Of a stretch of 43,083 bases of DNA, positions 32,530 to 41,621 are shown in pieces. The stretch is from positions 1 through 43,083 of the forward strand of contig QZJS01000018.1 of the NCBI GenBank assembly GCA_003597945.1, in the 5' to 3' direction. Position 1 is the first letter of the stretch. Each line of letters starts with the position of its first letter. Both the position numbers and the translations under genes were made by a program. A model generated the notes under the pieces. That model worked only from the letters and a program-made list of their open reading frames with translations, did not search any database and had not been told where the DNA came from. The DNA is from Desulfobacteraceae bacterium (GTDB lineage Bacteria > Desulfobacterota > Desulfobacteria > Desulfobacterales > Desulfosalsimonadaceae).

Positions 32530-34055
32530 AATTTTTCCTTTACCGGCCGGCCTTGAAATATGATGGAACCTTCCATGTCCTTGGGTTTGGGACAACCCAG
32601 AATTTCTATGATCGTGGGTGCAAGATCTACAATGCCGACAGGCGGCAAGACCTCGTTTTTCGAGAACTGAGCCCCACAGGCGATCAGGAACCCCTGGGAT
32701 CTATGATTGCCGGTGCGGCCCTCGGGATTAAGGCCGGGAGTAGGCCAGGGGACGGCCCCATATATGGGCGATACGATCTCCCGGTGATTGCAAGCCGGGG
32801 TTTTCTGCCATTCAACAATCAAATCCGGGAAAAAGTCCATACATGCGCCGTTCATGTTGAGATCTTTGTGCTGAAGCACATCTAAAACCACGGGTTGTCC
32901 GGAATCCCTATCCACAAAAGAATGCAATCCATCGATTGTTTTTTGGATCCATTCGTCAAATTGACACCCTGGCTCAATGATTCCGGCTGATTCACGGCCT
33001 TTGAGATTGATGCGCAAATAACCATCATAGTCGCCAAGCAGGCTGATGACCGGCGAATGTTGCCAATCGACCCCACCCATGCGCCAGAAAACAGTCAGCG
33101 TGTCCTGCAATGTTTGCGGCATGCGGCGTTTAATTTCATGTCTGATTTTCGAAGGGATAAAATTTTTAATAAGGCTGATCCGGCCGGGTTTTTGGCGGGC
33201 CTTTCGGCCGGCTTTATCTGTAATGATTTTTTCAATCATATCCGGCAGAATTTCCGTTCGGCTATGGTTTATACCCATGCCATGAAGCGAACCAAGTAAA
33301 ATCGTGGTATTAGGAGACATTTGAGATGTCAGTTCGCCCACAGCGAGGTCACAAGCCTTGTAGACATCCAGAAGCAGGGAATCGTCCGGTCCCCTTTCCG
33401 CACAAGGCTCGGCTCTCCAAAGTTGATGGCCGCCGCGATGGGTGGCACTGAATACGACAAGAAAAAGATCCCACGATTCGTGAACCATTAGATTTTTTGC
33501 CAGACGAGACGCCTGACGGGTCATGCTGACCAATCGATCACGGATGACGAGGCGATCCCGGGACCCAAAATTGCCGTATCGTTCCGCAAAACCCGGCGCC
33601 GGTCCAATGGTCTTTTTAATCCAGTCCAATGTCTGGCGTGGCTGGGCGCCCTGTGGGACAAGCACTTCGTGAGTGGCCCATCCATTAATTTCTATGCCGT
33701 GAAAAGCTTCAAGGGTGGGCGTCAAGGGGATATCAAGAACAATGGCCCGGGGCCCATTGGAGTCGAAATATCGCCAGAAGGGATTTAGAGGCAGCCAGGG
33801 CCGATCGATCCTGGCGCTTTTCATTTTTTGCGGGTCCCATTGGAGATAATGATAGGCCCCATGATTGCCAGGATTTTTTCCCGTGTAAAAAGTGGGCCAC
33901 GGAAGCCCCACCAAGTGGTCGTTTTTTGAACCAATGGGGAAATATGAGCCCTTTTTTTTTAATTTCAGCATATTGGGAAGATGCCCGTCCGACATCCATT
34001 GGGTTATCAAAGACGGTTCGGCCGCATCCAGCCCGATAAAAAAAACCCTGCTCAT
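32526..34055 (-). CDS. Alkaline-phosphatase-superfamily protein with variant metal motifs
   Basis: The 509-residue protein has the type I phosphodiesterase/nucleotide pyrophosphatase pattern: FIGLDAAEPSLITQWMSDGH (start), a likely nucleophile in GLPWPTFYTGKNPGNHGAYH (~57-76), and GNHRSQGFLIACG near the C-terminus. Two metal-ligand positions differ from the classical family: the D-x3-H motif reads THRGGHQLWR, and the DHG motif reads GSLHGMG. I recall a subfamily from surface-glycan clusters sharing these changes, so they are probably not random decay. There are no membrane helices or signal peptide. The ATG at 34053-34055 overlaps the upstream gene by 4 bp. It may transfer or remove a phosphate or sulfate ester; substrate unknown. 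Confidence 0.78.
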   Translation of the reverse strand: MSRVFFIGLDAAEPSLITQWMSDGHLPNMLKLKKKGSYFPIGSKNDHLVGLPWPTFYTGKNPGNHGAYHYLQWDPQKMKSARIDRPWLPLNPFWRYFDSNGPRAIVLDIPLTPTLEAFHGIEINGWATHEVLVPQGAQPRQTLDWIKKTIGPAPGFAERYGNFGSRDRLVIRDRLVSMTRQASRLAKNLMVHESWDLFLVVFSATHRGGHQLWRAEPCAERGPDDSLLLDVYKACDLAVGELTSQMSPNTTILLGSLHGMGINHSRTEILPDMIEKIITDKAGRKARQKPGRISLIKNFIPSKIRHEIKRRMPQTLQDTLTVFWRMGGVDWQHSPVISLLGDYDGYLRINLKGRESAGIIEPGCQFDEWIQKTIDGLHSFVDRDSGQPVVLDVLQHKDLNMNGACMDFFPDLIVEWQKTPACNHREIVSPIYGAVPWPTPGLNPEGRTGNHRSQGFLIACGAQFSKNEVLPPVGIVDLAPTIIEILGCPKPKDMEGSIIFQGRPVKEKL

Positions 34056-34972
34056 GCGCTTATAACCTCTTGTTTTATCATATGAGCTCGGCGGCACCCC
34101 AATTGAAATCCCATGGTCCACCCGATCAAACCATATACGATAAGGGGCGATATGATAATATACCAGCCGAATCGATTCCGGTTCCAGGCGGCGATCCGCT
34201 GAAAAATATAAATCAGCCTTTTCAAAACGATCATTGGAACGGCAATTCGCCAGCGGCCGATATTTTGTTGAGTCTTGGTCAAGCGGAACCCGAAAAAACC
34301 GCGCTGATGGCCGAAACGGTATTGGTGCCGCCAAAATTCCGCAAGTGTCGATCTTCCCTTGTGCGCGACATGCATTTCGGGTACGAACTGGCACAATCCT
34401 GGCCATTTCGATGACACTCGGTTTGTGAAAAACACATCTTCGATATTGAGAGCAAGGGGAAAACCGCCGATCCTATCGAAGGATTCCCGTCGGATGGCCA
34501 GGTTGCATGCCGGAAGCATGTCGATTAGCCCTTGAGGCCGGAAAGGCGTGAGATCTGAGAACTGGCAGATGTTGTCGGCGCTCGCAACGGGATGATCGGG
34601 CAATATGTCGGATACGGGCCCGCCAGCCATATAGGCGCCCTGCCGCAGAGCGGACAATGCAGCGCTGATCCAGTTTGCGCAAGGGATGCAATCCGCATCA
34701 ATAAATGCAAGGTACGCTCCCGACGAGTACTTAACTCCGAGATTTCGGGCCGTACCGGCGTCCAGGTTGCTTTGACTGCGAATTAATTTTATTTTTGGAA
34801 ACTCGGATATCGTCTTGGCCACGTCCGGTGAGCCGGCGCTGTCTACCACGATAATTTCGTGGGGCGTCCCGACTCCCGAAAGCCGCAGGGCGTTGAGGCA
34901 ATCGCGGAGTTCCATTGCATGGTTCTTGCATGGGATAATGATGGAAATCAATTGGTTTTGATGGTGTATCAT
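34052..34972 (-). CDS. GT2 glycosyltransferase
   Basis: The 306-residue protein starts with a GT-A domain (LISIIIPCKNHAMELRDCLN, then EIIVVDSAGS and AFIDADCIPCANW, which holds the DxD) and ends with a helix pair (YIIISPLIVYGLIGWTMGFQ). RREGFDRIGGF-like NLAIRRESFDRIGGFPL (~173-189) and NIEDVFFTNRV (~192-202) are GT2 acceptor-side motifs. It adds a sugar to the growing glycan at the inner membrane. I chose the ATG at 34970-34972, just after the stop of the upstream gene; an earlier ATG (35020) would overlap it. The stop overlaps the next start by 4 bp. Confidence 0.85.
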   Translation of the reverse strand: MIHHQNQLISIIIPCKNHAMELRDCLNALRLSGVGTPHEIIVVDSAGSPDVAKTISEFPKIKLIRSQSNLDAGTARNLGVKYSSGAYLAFIDADCIPCANWISAALSALRQGAYMAGGPVSDILPDHPVASADNICQFSDLTPFRPQGLIDMLPACNLAIRRESFDRIGGFPLALNIEDVFFTNRVSSKWPGLCQFVPEMHVAHKGRSTLAEFWRHQYRFGHQRGFFGFRLTKTQQNIGRWRIAVPMIVLKRLIYIFQRIAAWNRNRFGWYIIISPLIVYGLIGWTMGFQLGCRRAHMIKQEVISA

Positions 34973-34976
34973 ATCG

Positions 34977-36056
34977 CTACCCGATTCGGCTTTTGACGGC
35001 GCGCCAATATAGGTTGACAATGAAGGAAAGCATCCTCATGCCGATATTTTCAAACTGATTCATGATCAGGCCTGGGGCCACCGGCAGGTTCCCGGCGCCT
35101 AAGAGGTCTTTGTCACAGCGTTTCTTTTTTGTCTTTATGATTTGACGTTGCAGAGAAATATATCCTAAGTTTTCATATACTGATAACATTGCCTTGTACC
35201 ATGCTCTCAGATAACCGCGTTTTGCCGTTGCCATCAAGACGGAAATTTCATAGAGAACGAACGCCGGTGACAATAAAATTAAGGTTCTCAGATGGTAATG
35301 AATCAGAATGGTCATCAGGCGATTACGGATGTGGAGGTAAGCCCTTTTTTCCGGATATTGCCCCTCGCCGCGGAAGGAAAGACCGGGCCTGCCGTCGCCG
35401 CGGTCGTGAAATACAACGGCCTGGGGTTCGCAAATAATGGAATGCCCCAAGGAGCGAATTTTCAGGCTGAATTCCAGATCGTCGAAATAAAAGAAAAACA
35501 TTTCATCAAAGCCGCCTGCTGATATCACCGTATCGCGATGAACCAGCATGCATGCTCCGATGCAGCCCCAGACTTCTGATATGTTTCTTGATAACAATTT
35601 TTCATTACAAAAGGCGTTCCGAAGTTTCAATGTGCCGATGAAATGCGGCCACGCCCCGTCGCATTGGACAATGTGAGTGTCCGGATACAAGACGACTCTC
35701 GGACAGACAACTGCGGGAAGGTAATGCTCATAGACGTTACAAAGCGTCCGGATACAACCCGGTTGAACATATACATCATCATCGAGCAACAGAACCAGCT
35801 CCGATCGGGCAAGTTCGAGACCGAGATTTTTAGATTTGCAGGGGCCGAAATTTTCATTCAATCTGACAAGAATGACTTCCGGAAATCGCTTGGCGATTTC
35901 TGATGGACTGCCGTCTGTAGATGCGTTATCCACCACGATGATCTGGAAGAAGGCGATATTCTGTTTTTTAACAGCGCCTATGCATTGCAGAATTTTCCGG
36001 CCGCCGTTGTGGTTGACGATGACGGCACTGATGGATTTATCGGATTTCCGGATCAT
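34977..36056 (-). CDS. GT2 glycosyltransferase (rhamnosyltransferase-like)
   Basis: This 359-residue enzyme has a GT-A fold: AVIVNHNGGRKILQCI (~11-26), IIVVDNASTDGSP (~38-50), LVLLLDDDVYVQPG (~86-99, DxD) and GGFDEMFFFYFDDLEFSLKI (~182-201), the ED-type acceptor motif of WbbL/RfbN-like enzymes. A hydrophobic stretch near 258-275 (LRTLILLSPAFVLYEISVLM) suggests membrane association. Lipopolysaccharide or capsule backbone synthesis is the likely role. The start ATG (36054-36056) has only a weak ribosome site. It lies 4 bp before the next gene in the block. Confidence 0.86.
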   Translation of the reverse strand: MIRKSDKSISAVIVNHNGGRKILQCIGAVKKQNIAFFQIIVVDNASTDGSPSEIAKRFPEVILVRLNENFGPCKSKNLGLELARSELVLLLDDDVYVQPGCIRTLCNVYEHYLPAVVCPRVVLYPDTHIVQCDGAWPHFIGTLKLRNAFCNEKLLSRNISEVWGCIGACMLVHRDTVISAGGFDEMFFFYFDDLEFSLKIRSLGHSIICEPQAVVFHDRGDGRPGLSFRGEGQYPEKRAYLHIRNRLMTILIHYHLRTLILLSPAFVLYEISVLMATAKRGYLRAWYKAMLSVYENLGYISLQRQIIKTKKKRCDKDLLGAGNLPVAPGLIMNQFENIGMRMLSFIVNLYWRAVKSRIG

Positions 36057-36083
36057 GACCAGCGGAAAATATTATTATTTTCA

Positions 36084-37307
36084 TCAGTTGTACACAAGTT
36101 TTTTATAGATATCGGCAATCTCTTCAGCCCGGGACTCCCACGAAAAGCGTCGGCTTAAAAAATCCTTGGCATTCCGGCCAAGAACTGCGGCCAGGTCCCT
36201 GTGTGCAATTAGATGCGCAATTCCTTGTGCAAAAGTCCGGGGCGTATTATCTTTGGCAATCCATGCGGTCTCCCCATGTTTGAGCAGATGCGCTGTTCCC
36301 GCAAGAGATACGATCGGTTTACCCGCTGCCATGTAATTCAATAGTTTCAAGGGGTGGCCCGCGCCGTGGGGTCTTGGATTCAGCAAGATATTCGTCCCGG
36401 CCAGTTGCGCGGGCAGTTTTTCAAAATCCGATGGGAATATATCAACCAGGGGTGATATCTCGGGCCTTTTCCTGAGAGATTCATATGCGCCGTCTGCATC
36501 ACTGGTATAAATATGCAGACGAATGGATGGATGATCCGATCTCAACAGGCTCAGCGCGTCCAGCATGATCCCGATTCCCTGATATGAAGCGCAATTTCCC
36601 GCAAATCCCAGGATTATCCGTTCCTTTTTGTTTCCGTGCTGAGGGGTAACGCGGGCGAAATGGGACAACTCGATTCCATTGGGAATTACGGAAATTTTAT
36701 TCGCCGGGATCTTTGACAGATTGACAAGAAATGCTTTTATTCCCTCTGTAACACCGATCACATGATCCGCCCATTTTGGCAGGTGCCTGTCCATCATCTG
36801 TCCGATTATTTTCAATGGCGTGTTGCTGGCGCCCTCCCCACTGAAGTAAGATGAGAGTTCCGTCTCCAAAAGGGTGTGCATATCAAAAATAATAGGCACA
36901 CGGTATAAAAAATGGAGCGGGATCGCAGCCAGAAAACCTTCAACATGGTGGGCGTGAATGATATCGAATTGGAGCCTCCGATGCAGTGCCAGAATTTTAA
37001 ACGACAGTAATGGATCAGCCATCAGCAGCTTGGCGATACTCGGCCCCGGCGCGGTTTTATTGTAAAACGGCACTTTCGGTATTCGATGGAGGCAAAACGG
37101 AGGGGATGGCTCCTTTTGGCCGAGATGATAGGTGATCACATGCACATCATGGCCGCATTTGTTTAATGCCTGGGCCATGCGGTAAATGCGGATGGGCGTG
37201 CCCCGAGGCCAGGGAAACGGACAGGCCGCAATCAAGGCCACGCGAAATCCACCAGGCATAACCGTCATTTGCCGCCCCCGATTATTTTTTTTGATGATTC
37301 GCTTCAT
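36084..37307 (-). CDS. GT4 glycosyltransferase with altered EX7E motif
   Basis: The 407-residue protein is a GT-B enzyme: FRVALIAACPFPWPRGTPIR (~21-40), IIHAHHVEGFLAAIPL (~115-130), then VIPNGIELSHFA and ILGFAGNCASYQGIGIMLDA. The donor motif reads NPRPHGAGHPLKLLNYMAAG, so the first glutamate of EX7E is absent and the second is Asn, whereas the other GT4 proteins of the block keep both. It may use a nucleotide donor differently, or bind the lipid carrier; I cannot tell which. Its start overlaps the upstream gene's stop by 4 bp (ATGA), and the ribosome site lies inside that gene. Confidence 0.85.
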   Translation of the reverse strand: MKRIIKKNNRGRQMTVMPGGFRVALIAACPFPWPRGTPIRIYRMAQALNKCGHDVHVITYHLGQKEPSPPFCLHRIPKVPFYNKTAPGPSIAKLLMADPLLSFKILALHRRLQFDIIHAHHVEGFLAAIPLHFLYRVPIIFDMHTLLETELSSYFSGEGASNTPLKIIGQMMDRHLPKWADHVIGVTEGIKAFLVNLSKIPANKISVIPNGIELSHFARVTPQHGNKKERIILGFAGNCASYQGIGIMLDALSLLRSDHPSIRLHIYTSDADGAYESLRKRPEISPLVDIFPSDFEKLPAQLAGTNILLNPRPHGAGHPLKLLNYMAAGKPIVSLAGTAHLLKHGETAWIAKDNTPRTFAQGIAHLIAHRDLAAVLGRNAKDFLSRRFSWESRAEEIADIYKKLVYN

Positions 37308-38473
37308 GGTGCCTGATGTTTTCTTACTTCACCGTAAAATGGCCGACCGGCCGAACGGAAATTATTTATTTTTGAAAGGACGCTATCATAAACCTTGGCT
37401 GTTTCATCCGCGCACTTTTTCCATGTAAACCGACCGGCCTGCTCAAGCCCCTTTTCACTCAATTTTTTTTGCAGGGACTCACTCCCAAGTACCATAACGA
37501 TAGCTTTTGCCAAAGACTCCACATCATGAGGGTTGATCATTATTGCCGCGTCGCCAACGACTTCCGGGAGCGAAGATGAATTTGAACTGATGACGGGTGT
37601 GCCCGATGCCATCGCTTCGAGGGGCGGCAGCCCGAACCCCTCGTACAGAGACGGGAATAAAAAGACATCTGCCATGGCATAAAATGTTGCGAGTTCTTCT
37701 TCACTAACATGGCCGGTAAAAGAAACTTTACTGTTTAATCCCAATGCCCGGGCTGTTTTTAAACTCTGATCCCGGAATCTTTTCGCTCCTGCCTCCCCAA
37801 CCTTAATAAGATGAGCGGTCCCTGCGCTATCTCCAATCTTTGCGACAGCCTGTAGTAATCGTACGAAGTTTTTTCTAGGTTCCTCGCTTCCCACATACAA
37901 AAGATATCGTTTGCCGGCAGGGACCTTGAATTTTTGGCGCAGCTCATCAGGTGATATGTTTGCTTGCAACGGCTTAACTCCCAGGTAAATGCGATGGATT
38001 TTAGTTTCATCGATGCCAAAATCCATCAGGTCTTTTCGGGTATGATCGGAGATGGCAATAATTGCTTCCGCTTCTTTGAGTCCCATGTATTTCAATCGAG
38101 CAATCAGGACATCAATCCCTTGTCGCATTTTAAAAGGGATCATGTCGTGACAGGTAATAATCTTGTTAGGAACAGTTAAAAAAGATAGTGTTTGACAAAG
38201 AATATGGTTTAACGAACCGGATTCTCCGGAAAGGGCATTGCGGTTTCTGAAACCGAAAAACAGAAAATTATCAAAAAACGGGATCACTCTGCACTGTTTG
38301 ATGCTCGCCAAAGGAGGCGTTGTTTTTATAATGGATTTAGATTTAAAATCAAAGCATATTCGATTGACTGATTGGATGGGCATTTGATTGATCAGAGATC
38401 GGTGAAGGGCCTGACCGTATTTGCCGAATCCGTTTTCGCCGAAATGATACGAGATGAGATTAATCCGGTTCAT
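37304..38473 (-). CDS. GT4 glycosyltransferase
   Basis: The 389-residue GT-B enzyme shows [20 protein letters not shown] followed by the donor site [20 protein letters not shown] with both glutamates of EX7E, and [20 protein letters not shown]. The N-terminal half has [15 protein letters not shown] and the acceptor-side VYLGVKPL-like [13 protein letters not shown]. Mannosyltransferase-like GT4 proteins of capsule and O-antigen loci have this layout. Both ends overlap neighbours by 4 bp (37304-37307 and 38470-38473), so the genes are translated as one relay. Confidence 0.87.
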   Translation of the reverse strand: MNRINLISYHFGENGFGKYGQALHRSLINQMPIQSVNRICFDFKSKSIIKTTPPLASIKQCRVIPFFDNFLFFGFRNRNALSGESGSLNHILCQTLSFLTVPNKIITCHDMIPFKMRQGIDVLIARLKYMGLKEAEAIIAISDHTRKDLMDFGIDETKIHRIYLGVKPLQANISPDELRQKFKVPAGKRYLLYVGSEEPRKNFVRLLQAVAKIGDSAGTAHLIKVGEAGAKRFRDQSLKTARALGLNSKVSFTGHVSEEELATFYAMADVFLFPSLYEGFGLPPLEAMASGTPVISSNSSSLPEVVGDAAIMINPHDVESLAKAIVMVLGSESLQKKLSEKGLEQAGRFTWKKCADETAKVYDSVLSKINNFRSAGRPFYGEVRKHQAP

Positions 38474-39576
38474 TTATCCATAGTTTCCGCGCAGACCTTA
38501 AGCAAAGCTCTTGCCCCATTGTCCCAGTTGAATTTAAGAATATTTTTAAATCCCTTCCGAATCAAAAACTCTCTGAATTTTCTGTCTGAAGCAACCTTCA
38601 AAATGGCTTCCGCAAGGCTATGAACACTTGTTGGGTTGGCATAGCAGACACTGTCCATTCCGACTTCAGGTATGGAAGTCACATTTGAGGCGATCACAGG
38701 GACGCCGCAAGCCTGGGCTTCAAGCACCGGCAAACCAAATCCTTCATAAAGCGATGGATACACATAAATATCCGCAAGATTATAAAGGCATGTGATTTCT
38801 TTTTCAGGAACAAATCCGATTTTTTTAATGCGCCGGTTCCGGTTGATCAATAAATGATCTTTTGTATTTTTCCAACCCTTGTCTCCGGTAATGACCAGGT
38901 CATGCGGCAATAGGCTTGCAATCATTTGGAATGCTTGTATCAGGCGGATAAGATTTTTCCGTGGGGATATAGACCCTGTGAATAGGATGATTTTTTCCCC
39001 CAAGTCATATTTTTCCCGAACCTTTTCCAGCCGGCTTTTGTCATCAATTACCCGGAACTTTTCTCGGTCAACCGCTTCGTAAATGACGCTGACCTTTTTC
39101 GCATCCATTTTTAAAAGGGATATCAGGTCCTTTTTCGTATGAGATGAAACGGCAATTACCGCATCCGCCCTTTTACAGGTGCGTCTGATCATGCGGGTCA
39201 TATATTGGGTATCGATCACCGGATATGCGTTCAAAGACGGTAAAAAATAGGCTAGGTCATGAATCGTCACAATGCTGCGGGATTGGACAAAAAAAGGGAG
39301 AACGTTTTTGGGAAACCAGATGACATCCAGGTGGAATTTTCTCGATAAAATCGGAAACAATAAGAAATCGCAGATAATCCGATTTTTGGACTTCAAAAGG
39401 ATTTCCGTGACATGCGTCTTTTCAGGGGTTTCAAAATACTTTTCCGTCTGATTGTGAAATATATAGAGTTTGTCTTTTGAATCCATGACTCTGATGAGAG
39501 ATTGTGTCATGGATAAGATAAATTCCCTTATACCACCCATTACGGAAAGAGGACGAGCATAGATACCTATTTTCAT
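38470..39576 (-). CDS. GT4 glycosyltransferase
   Basis: This 368-residue protein resembles the gene after it in order and motifs: IYARPLSVMGGIREFILSMT (~4-23), VTIHDLAYFLPSLNAYP, LFTGSISPRKNLIRLIQAFQ (~199-218), FVPEKEITCLYNLADIYVYP and [20 protein letters not shown] with EX7E, then SIPEVGMDSV. A cytoplasmic GT-B enzyme for an EPS or O-antigen chain is likely. The first ATG gives a normal N-terminus, with a gap of 48 bp to the sulfotransferase upstream. The paralogy with 37304 and 40283 suggests the block grew by duplication or by collecting related enzymes. Confidence 0.87.
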   Translation of the reverse strand: MKIGIYARPLSVMGGIREFILSMTQSLIRVMDSKDKLYIFHNQTEKYFETPEKTHVTEILLKSKNRIICDFLLFPILSRKFHLDVIWFPKNVLPFFVQSRSIVTIHDLAYFLPSLNAYPVIDTQYMTRMIRRTCKRADAVIAVSSHTKKDLISLLKMDAKKVSVIYEAVDREKFRVIDDKSRLEKVREKYDLGEKIILFTGSISPRKNLIRLIQAFQMIASLLPHDLVITGDKGWKNTKDHLLINRNRRIKKIGFVPEKEITCLYNLADIYVYPSLYEGFGLPVLEAQACGVPVIASNVTSIPEVGMDSVCYANPTSVHSLAEAILKVASDRKFREFLIRKGFKNILKFNWDNGARALLKVCAETMDK

Positions 39577-39624
39577 TTGTTATTCGCAATTGTCATATTA
39601 TTAATCTGCTCCCGGTCATATTTT

Positions 39625-40269
39625 TTAATCATCAAAACTGTAGCCATATATTGCAATATCTTTTGAAAATAATTTTTGCACGATCTCTATGCATTGTATG
39701 TCATACAGCTCCTTATATTTGATTGTTCCAGGATTCTTATTTATATGGGGGATTTCTGGTTCCCAGTTTTTTATGTCTTTCCTTGTTTTTAGTTGTTTTA
39801 TAAGGTCATATAAACCATCCTCTATGCGAAAGACTTGATCGACCCCGTTTTCAGCAGCACCGTATTCAAGAAAGGTGCTGTAGTTTATTATTCCATGGTC
39901 GTACCATTTCCCGTTGGTGGGAGGAAATATCAGATTTTGGGGATCAATGGATTTTAACCAATCTTTAAAACTGCCATTCCAAAAGTAACGCTGATTCCTT
40001 TGGATCATATAAAAAAGTGATGCCATTCTTTTCCAGGGATTGCGGACCGTCGCGAATGAAAAATATTTATGAATATCATAATTCAAAGTTTTAAAAACGC
40101 GATTGGCTTCAACCGGCCGCATGTGGCTGTAAAAGGGTTGCTCTGAAGTAGTTTGTGAGTAAGCGACTATTTTAACATCACTGAGTGGATCAAGTAATTG
40201 TCTGACTGACTCTGATCCGGTTTTTGGAATGGAGTAATAAATAAATTTATGTCTATGAGAAATTCTCAT
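39625..40269 (-). CDS. Sulfotransferase family 2 protein
   Basis: The 214-residue protein has the PAPS-binding motifs of bacterial sulfotransferases: the 5'-phosphosulfate loop YYSIPKTGSESVRQLL (11-26) and the 3'-phosphate motif FATVRNPWKRMASLFY (72-87), whose Arg/Ser layout is typical. It would move sulfate from PAPS to a sugar hydroxyl. The short length matches the sulfotransfer_2 branch. It lies between two GT4 genes on the same strand, with 13 bp to the upstream one, supporting action on the same glycan. The coding sequence is markedly AT-richer than the housekeeping genes at the left of the window. Confidence 0.82.
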   Translation of the reverse strand: MRISHRHKFIYYSIPKTGSESVRQLLDPLSDVKIVAYSQTTSEQPFYSHMRPVEANRVFKTLNYDIHKYFSFATVRNPWKRMASLFYMIQRNQRYFWNGSFKDWLKSIDPQNLIFPPTNGKWYDHGIINYSTFLEYGAAENGVDQVFRIEDGLYDLIKQLKTRKDIKNWEPEIPHINKNPGTIKYKELYDIQCIEIVQKLFSKDIAIYGYSFDD

Positions 40270-40282
40270 TATGGAATTGCGT

Positions 40283-41608
40283 TTATTTTAAGACAGATTC
40301 GTATATTTCATTAATTCGTTTGGAATACCATTTAAAGCTAAACTTCTTGGCCTTTTCAAGCCCTTTGGACGACATTTCATTGCGGAGTTCAGGTTCCCTG
40401 CACACTCTTATTAACGCTTTTTCGATGGATTCGGAAGAATACGGATTGACATACAGGGGCGCGTCTCCGCCAATTTCAGGGATTGATGCCGCATTTGATG
40501 CAATCACGGGTGTACCGAGTTGCATGGCTTCAAGTACCGGCAATCCAAACCCTTCGTATAATGACGGAAAAACCAAGGCAACCGCTCCTTTTATAATGGT
40601 CTTCAGATGCTCCCGGGGAACATATCCCAGTCGAACAATCTGTTGGTTTTTCGCAATCCCTTTACGTCTTTTATTTGTTTCAGAGCGCCTTAATAAATCC
40701 AGTTCCTTTTTGTAGCTCCACCCCAAGGGGCCGATCACTGCCAAAGGTTTCTGGATATCAGCAGACATGTATGCTTCAAACAACCGCTGATAATTTTTTT
40801 TGGGCTCTATGGCGCCGATCGCTACAAAATACTCCTTATATTTGAGGCCATAGAGTTTCCTTATTAACGAACCATGTTTTTCATCATTTTCCGGAGTTGG
40901 GCTGTCTGAAAAATCCGTCACCTGATATGTATTGGAAATAAAATTCTCCGGGACATCAAAAGTTGAACAAATATCGTTTTTGGAATGCTCTGAAACGGTG
41001 ATGATGTGATCAGCTTTACGGCAAATTTCCTGTATCAGCCTATAGTGATACTGCTTGTCATCCAGAGTTGTGTTTGGCAGCTTCAATGGCACAAGATCGT
41101 GAATGGTATAAATATTTTTAGCGTTCACTGCCCTGATGGGAAGCGGGTATGTCCAGTGTGCAATATCTACCCCTTCGAGTTTTATTTTCATCAACTTTTT
41201 AAAAATTTTAAAATATATTATTGATATATAATATAAATCCGGGAGATTCATCACTATATCGCTTGGTAGGAGTCTGGATTCAAATATTTTGTGGTTCACA
41301 TACGTGAATTTTTTAAACTGGCGCGGCTTCAAGGGTAAAATAATGGATTTCATAAGCTGAATAATACATTTATATTTCGCATTAAATTGTTTTGACCTGA
41401 ATTTTTCATGGCTTTTATCAATGGCGTCAAAAAGAAGGATTTCATCCAGTATTGGGTTTTTGCTCCTTACCGGATAAGATGGGAAATCATAAAGTATGGA
41501 ACATTTGTGGTTTTTTTCTTTTATCGTTGCCACCAATTTTCTTGCATATGTTTCAATGCCGGTTCCTTTTTTTAAGGAAATATTGTAACCATCAACAAGT
41601 ATATGCAC
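40283..41608 (-). CDS. GT4 glycosyltransferase
   Basis: The 441-residue protein is a GT-B enzyme, somewhat longer than its paralogs owing to an insertion in the N-terminal half (residues ~70-140, rich in Lys, Phe and Ile). Motifs: HILVDGYNISLKKGTGIETY at the start, IYTIHDLVPLKLPNTTLDDK, IGAIEPKKNYQRLFEAYMS, LGYVPREHLKTIIKGAVALV and [20 protein letters not shown] with EX7E, then SIPEIGGDAPLYVNP. It adds a sugar to the glycan. The upstream sulfotransferase ends 13 bp before it. Its DNA is strongly AT-rich, with runs such as TTTTAAAAATTTTAAAATAT near 41195. Confidence 0.87.
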   Translation of the reverse strand: MHILVDGYNISLKKGTGIETYARKLVATIKEKNHKCSILYDFPSYPVRSKNPILDEILLFDAIDKSHEKFRSKQFNAKYKCIIQLMKSIILPLKPRQFKKFTYVNHKIFESRLLPSDIVMNLPDLYYISIIYFKIFKKLMKIKLEGVDIAHWTYPLPIRAVNAKNIYTIHDLVPLKLPNTTLDDKQYHYRLIQEICRKADHIITVSEHSKNDICSTFDVPENFISNTYQVTDFSDSPTPENDEKHGSLIRKLYGLKYKEYFVAIGAIEPKKNYQRLFEAYMSADIQKPLAVIGPLGWSYKKELDLLRRSETNKRRKGIAKNQQIVRLGYVPREHLKTIIKGAVALVFPSLYEGFGLPVLEAMQLGTPVIASNAASIPEIGGDAPLYVNPYSSESIEKALIRVCREPELRNEMSSKGLEKAKKFSFKWYSKRINEIYESVLK

Positions 41609-41621
41609 GATTTTATCCTTG

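Noticed and set aside
34056..34406. N-terminal extension of the phosphatase-superfamily protein
   Set aside because: The added 117 residues overlap the GT2 gene's C-terminal coding part in another frame, and the family N-terminus MSRVFFIGLD starts at 34055.
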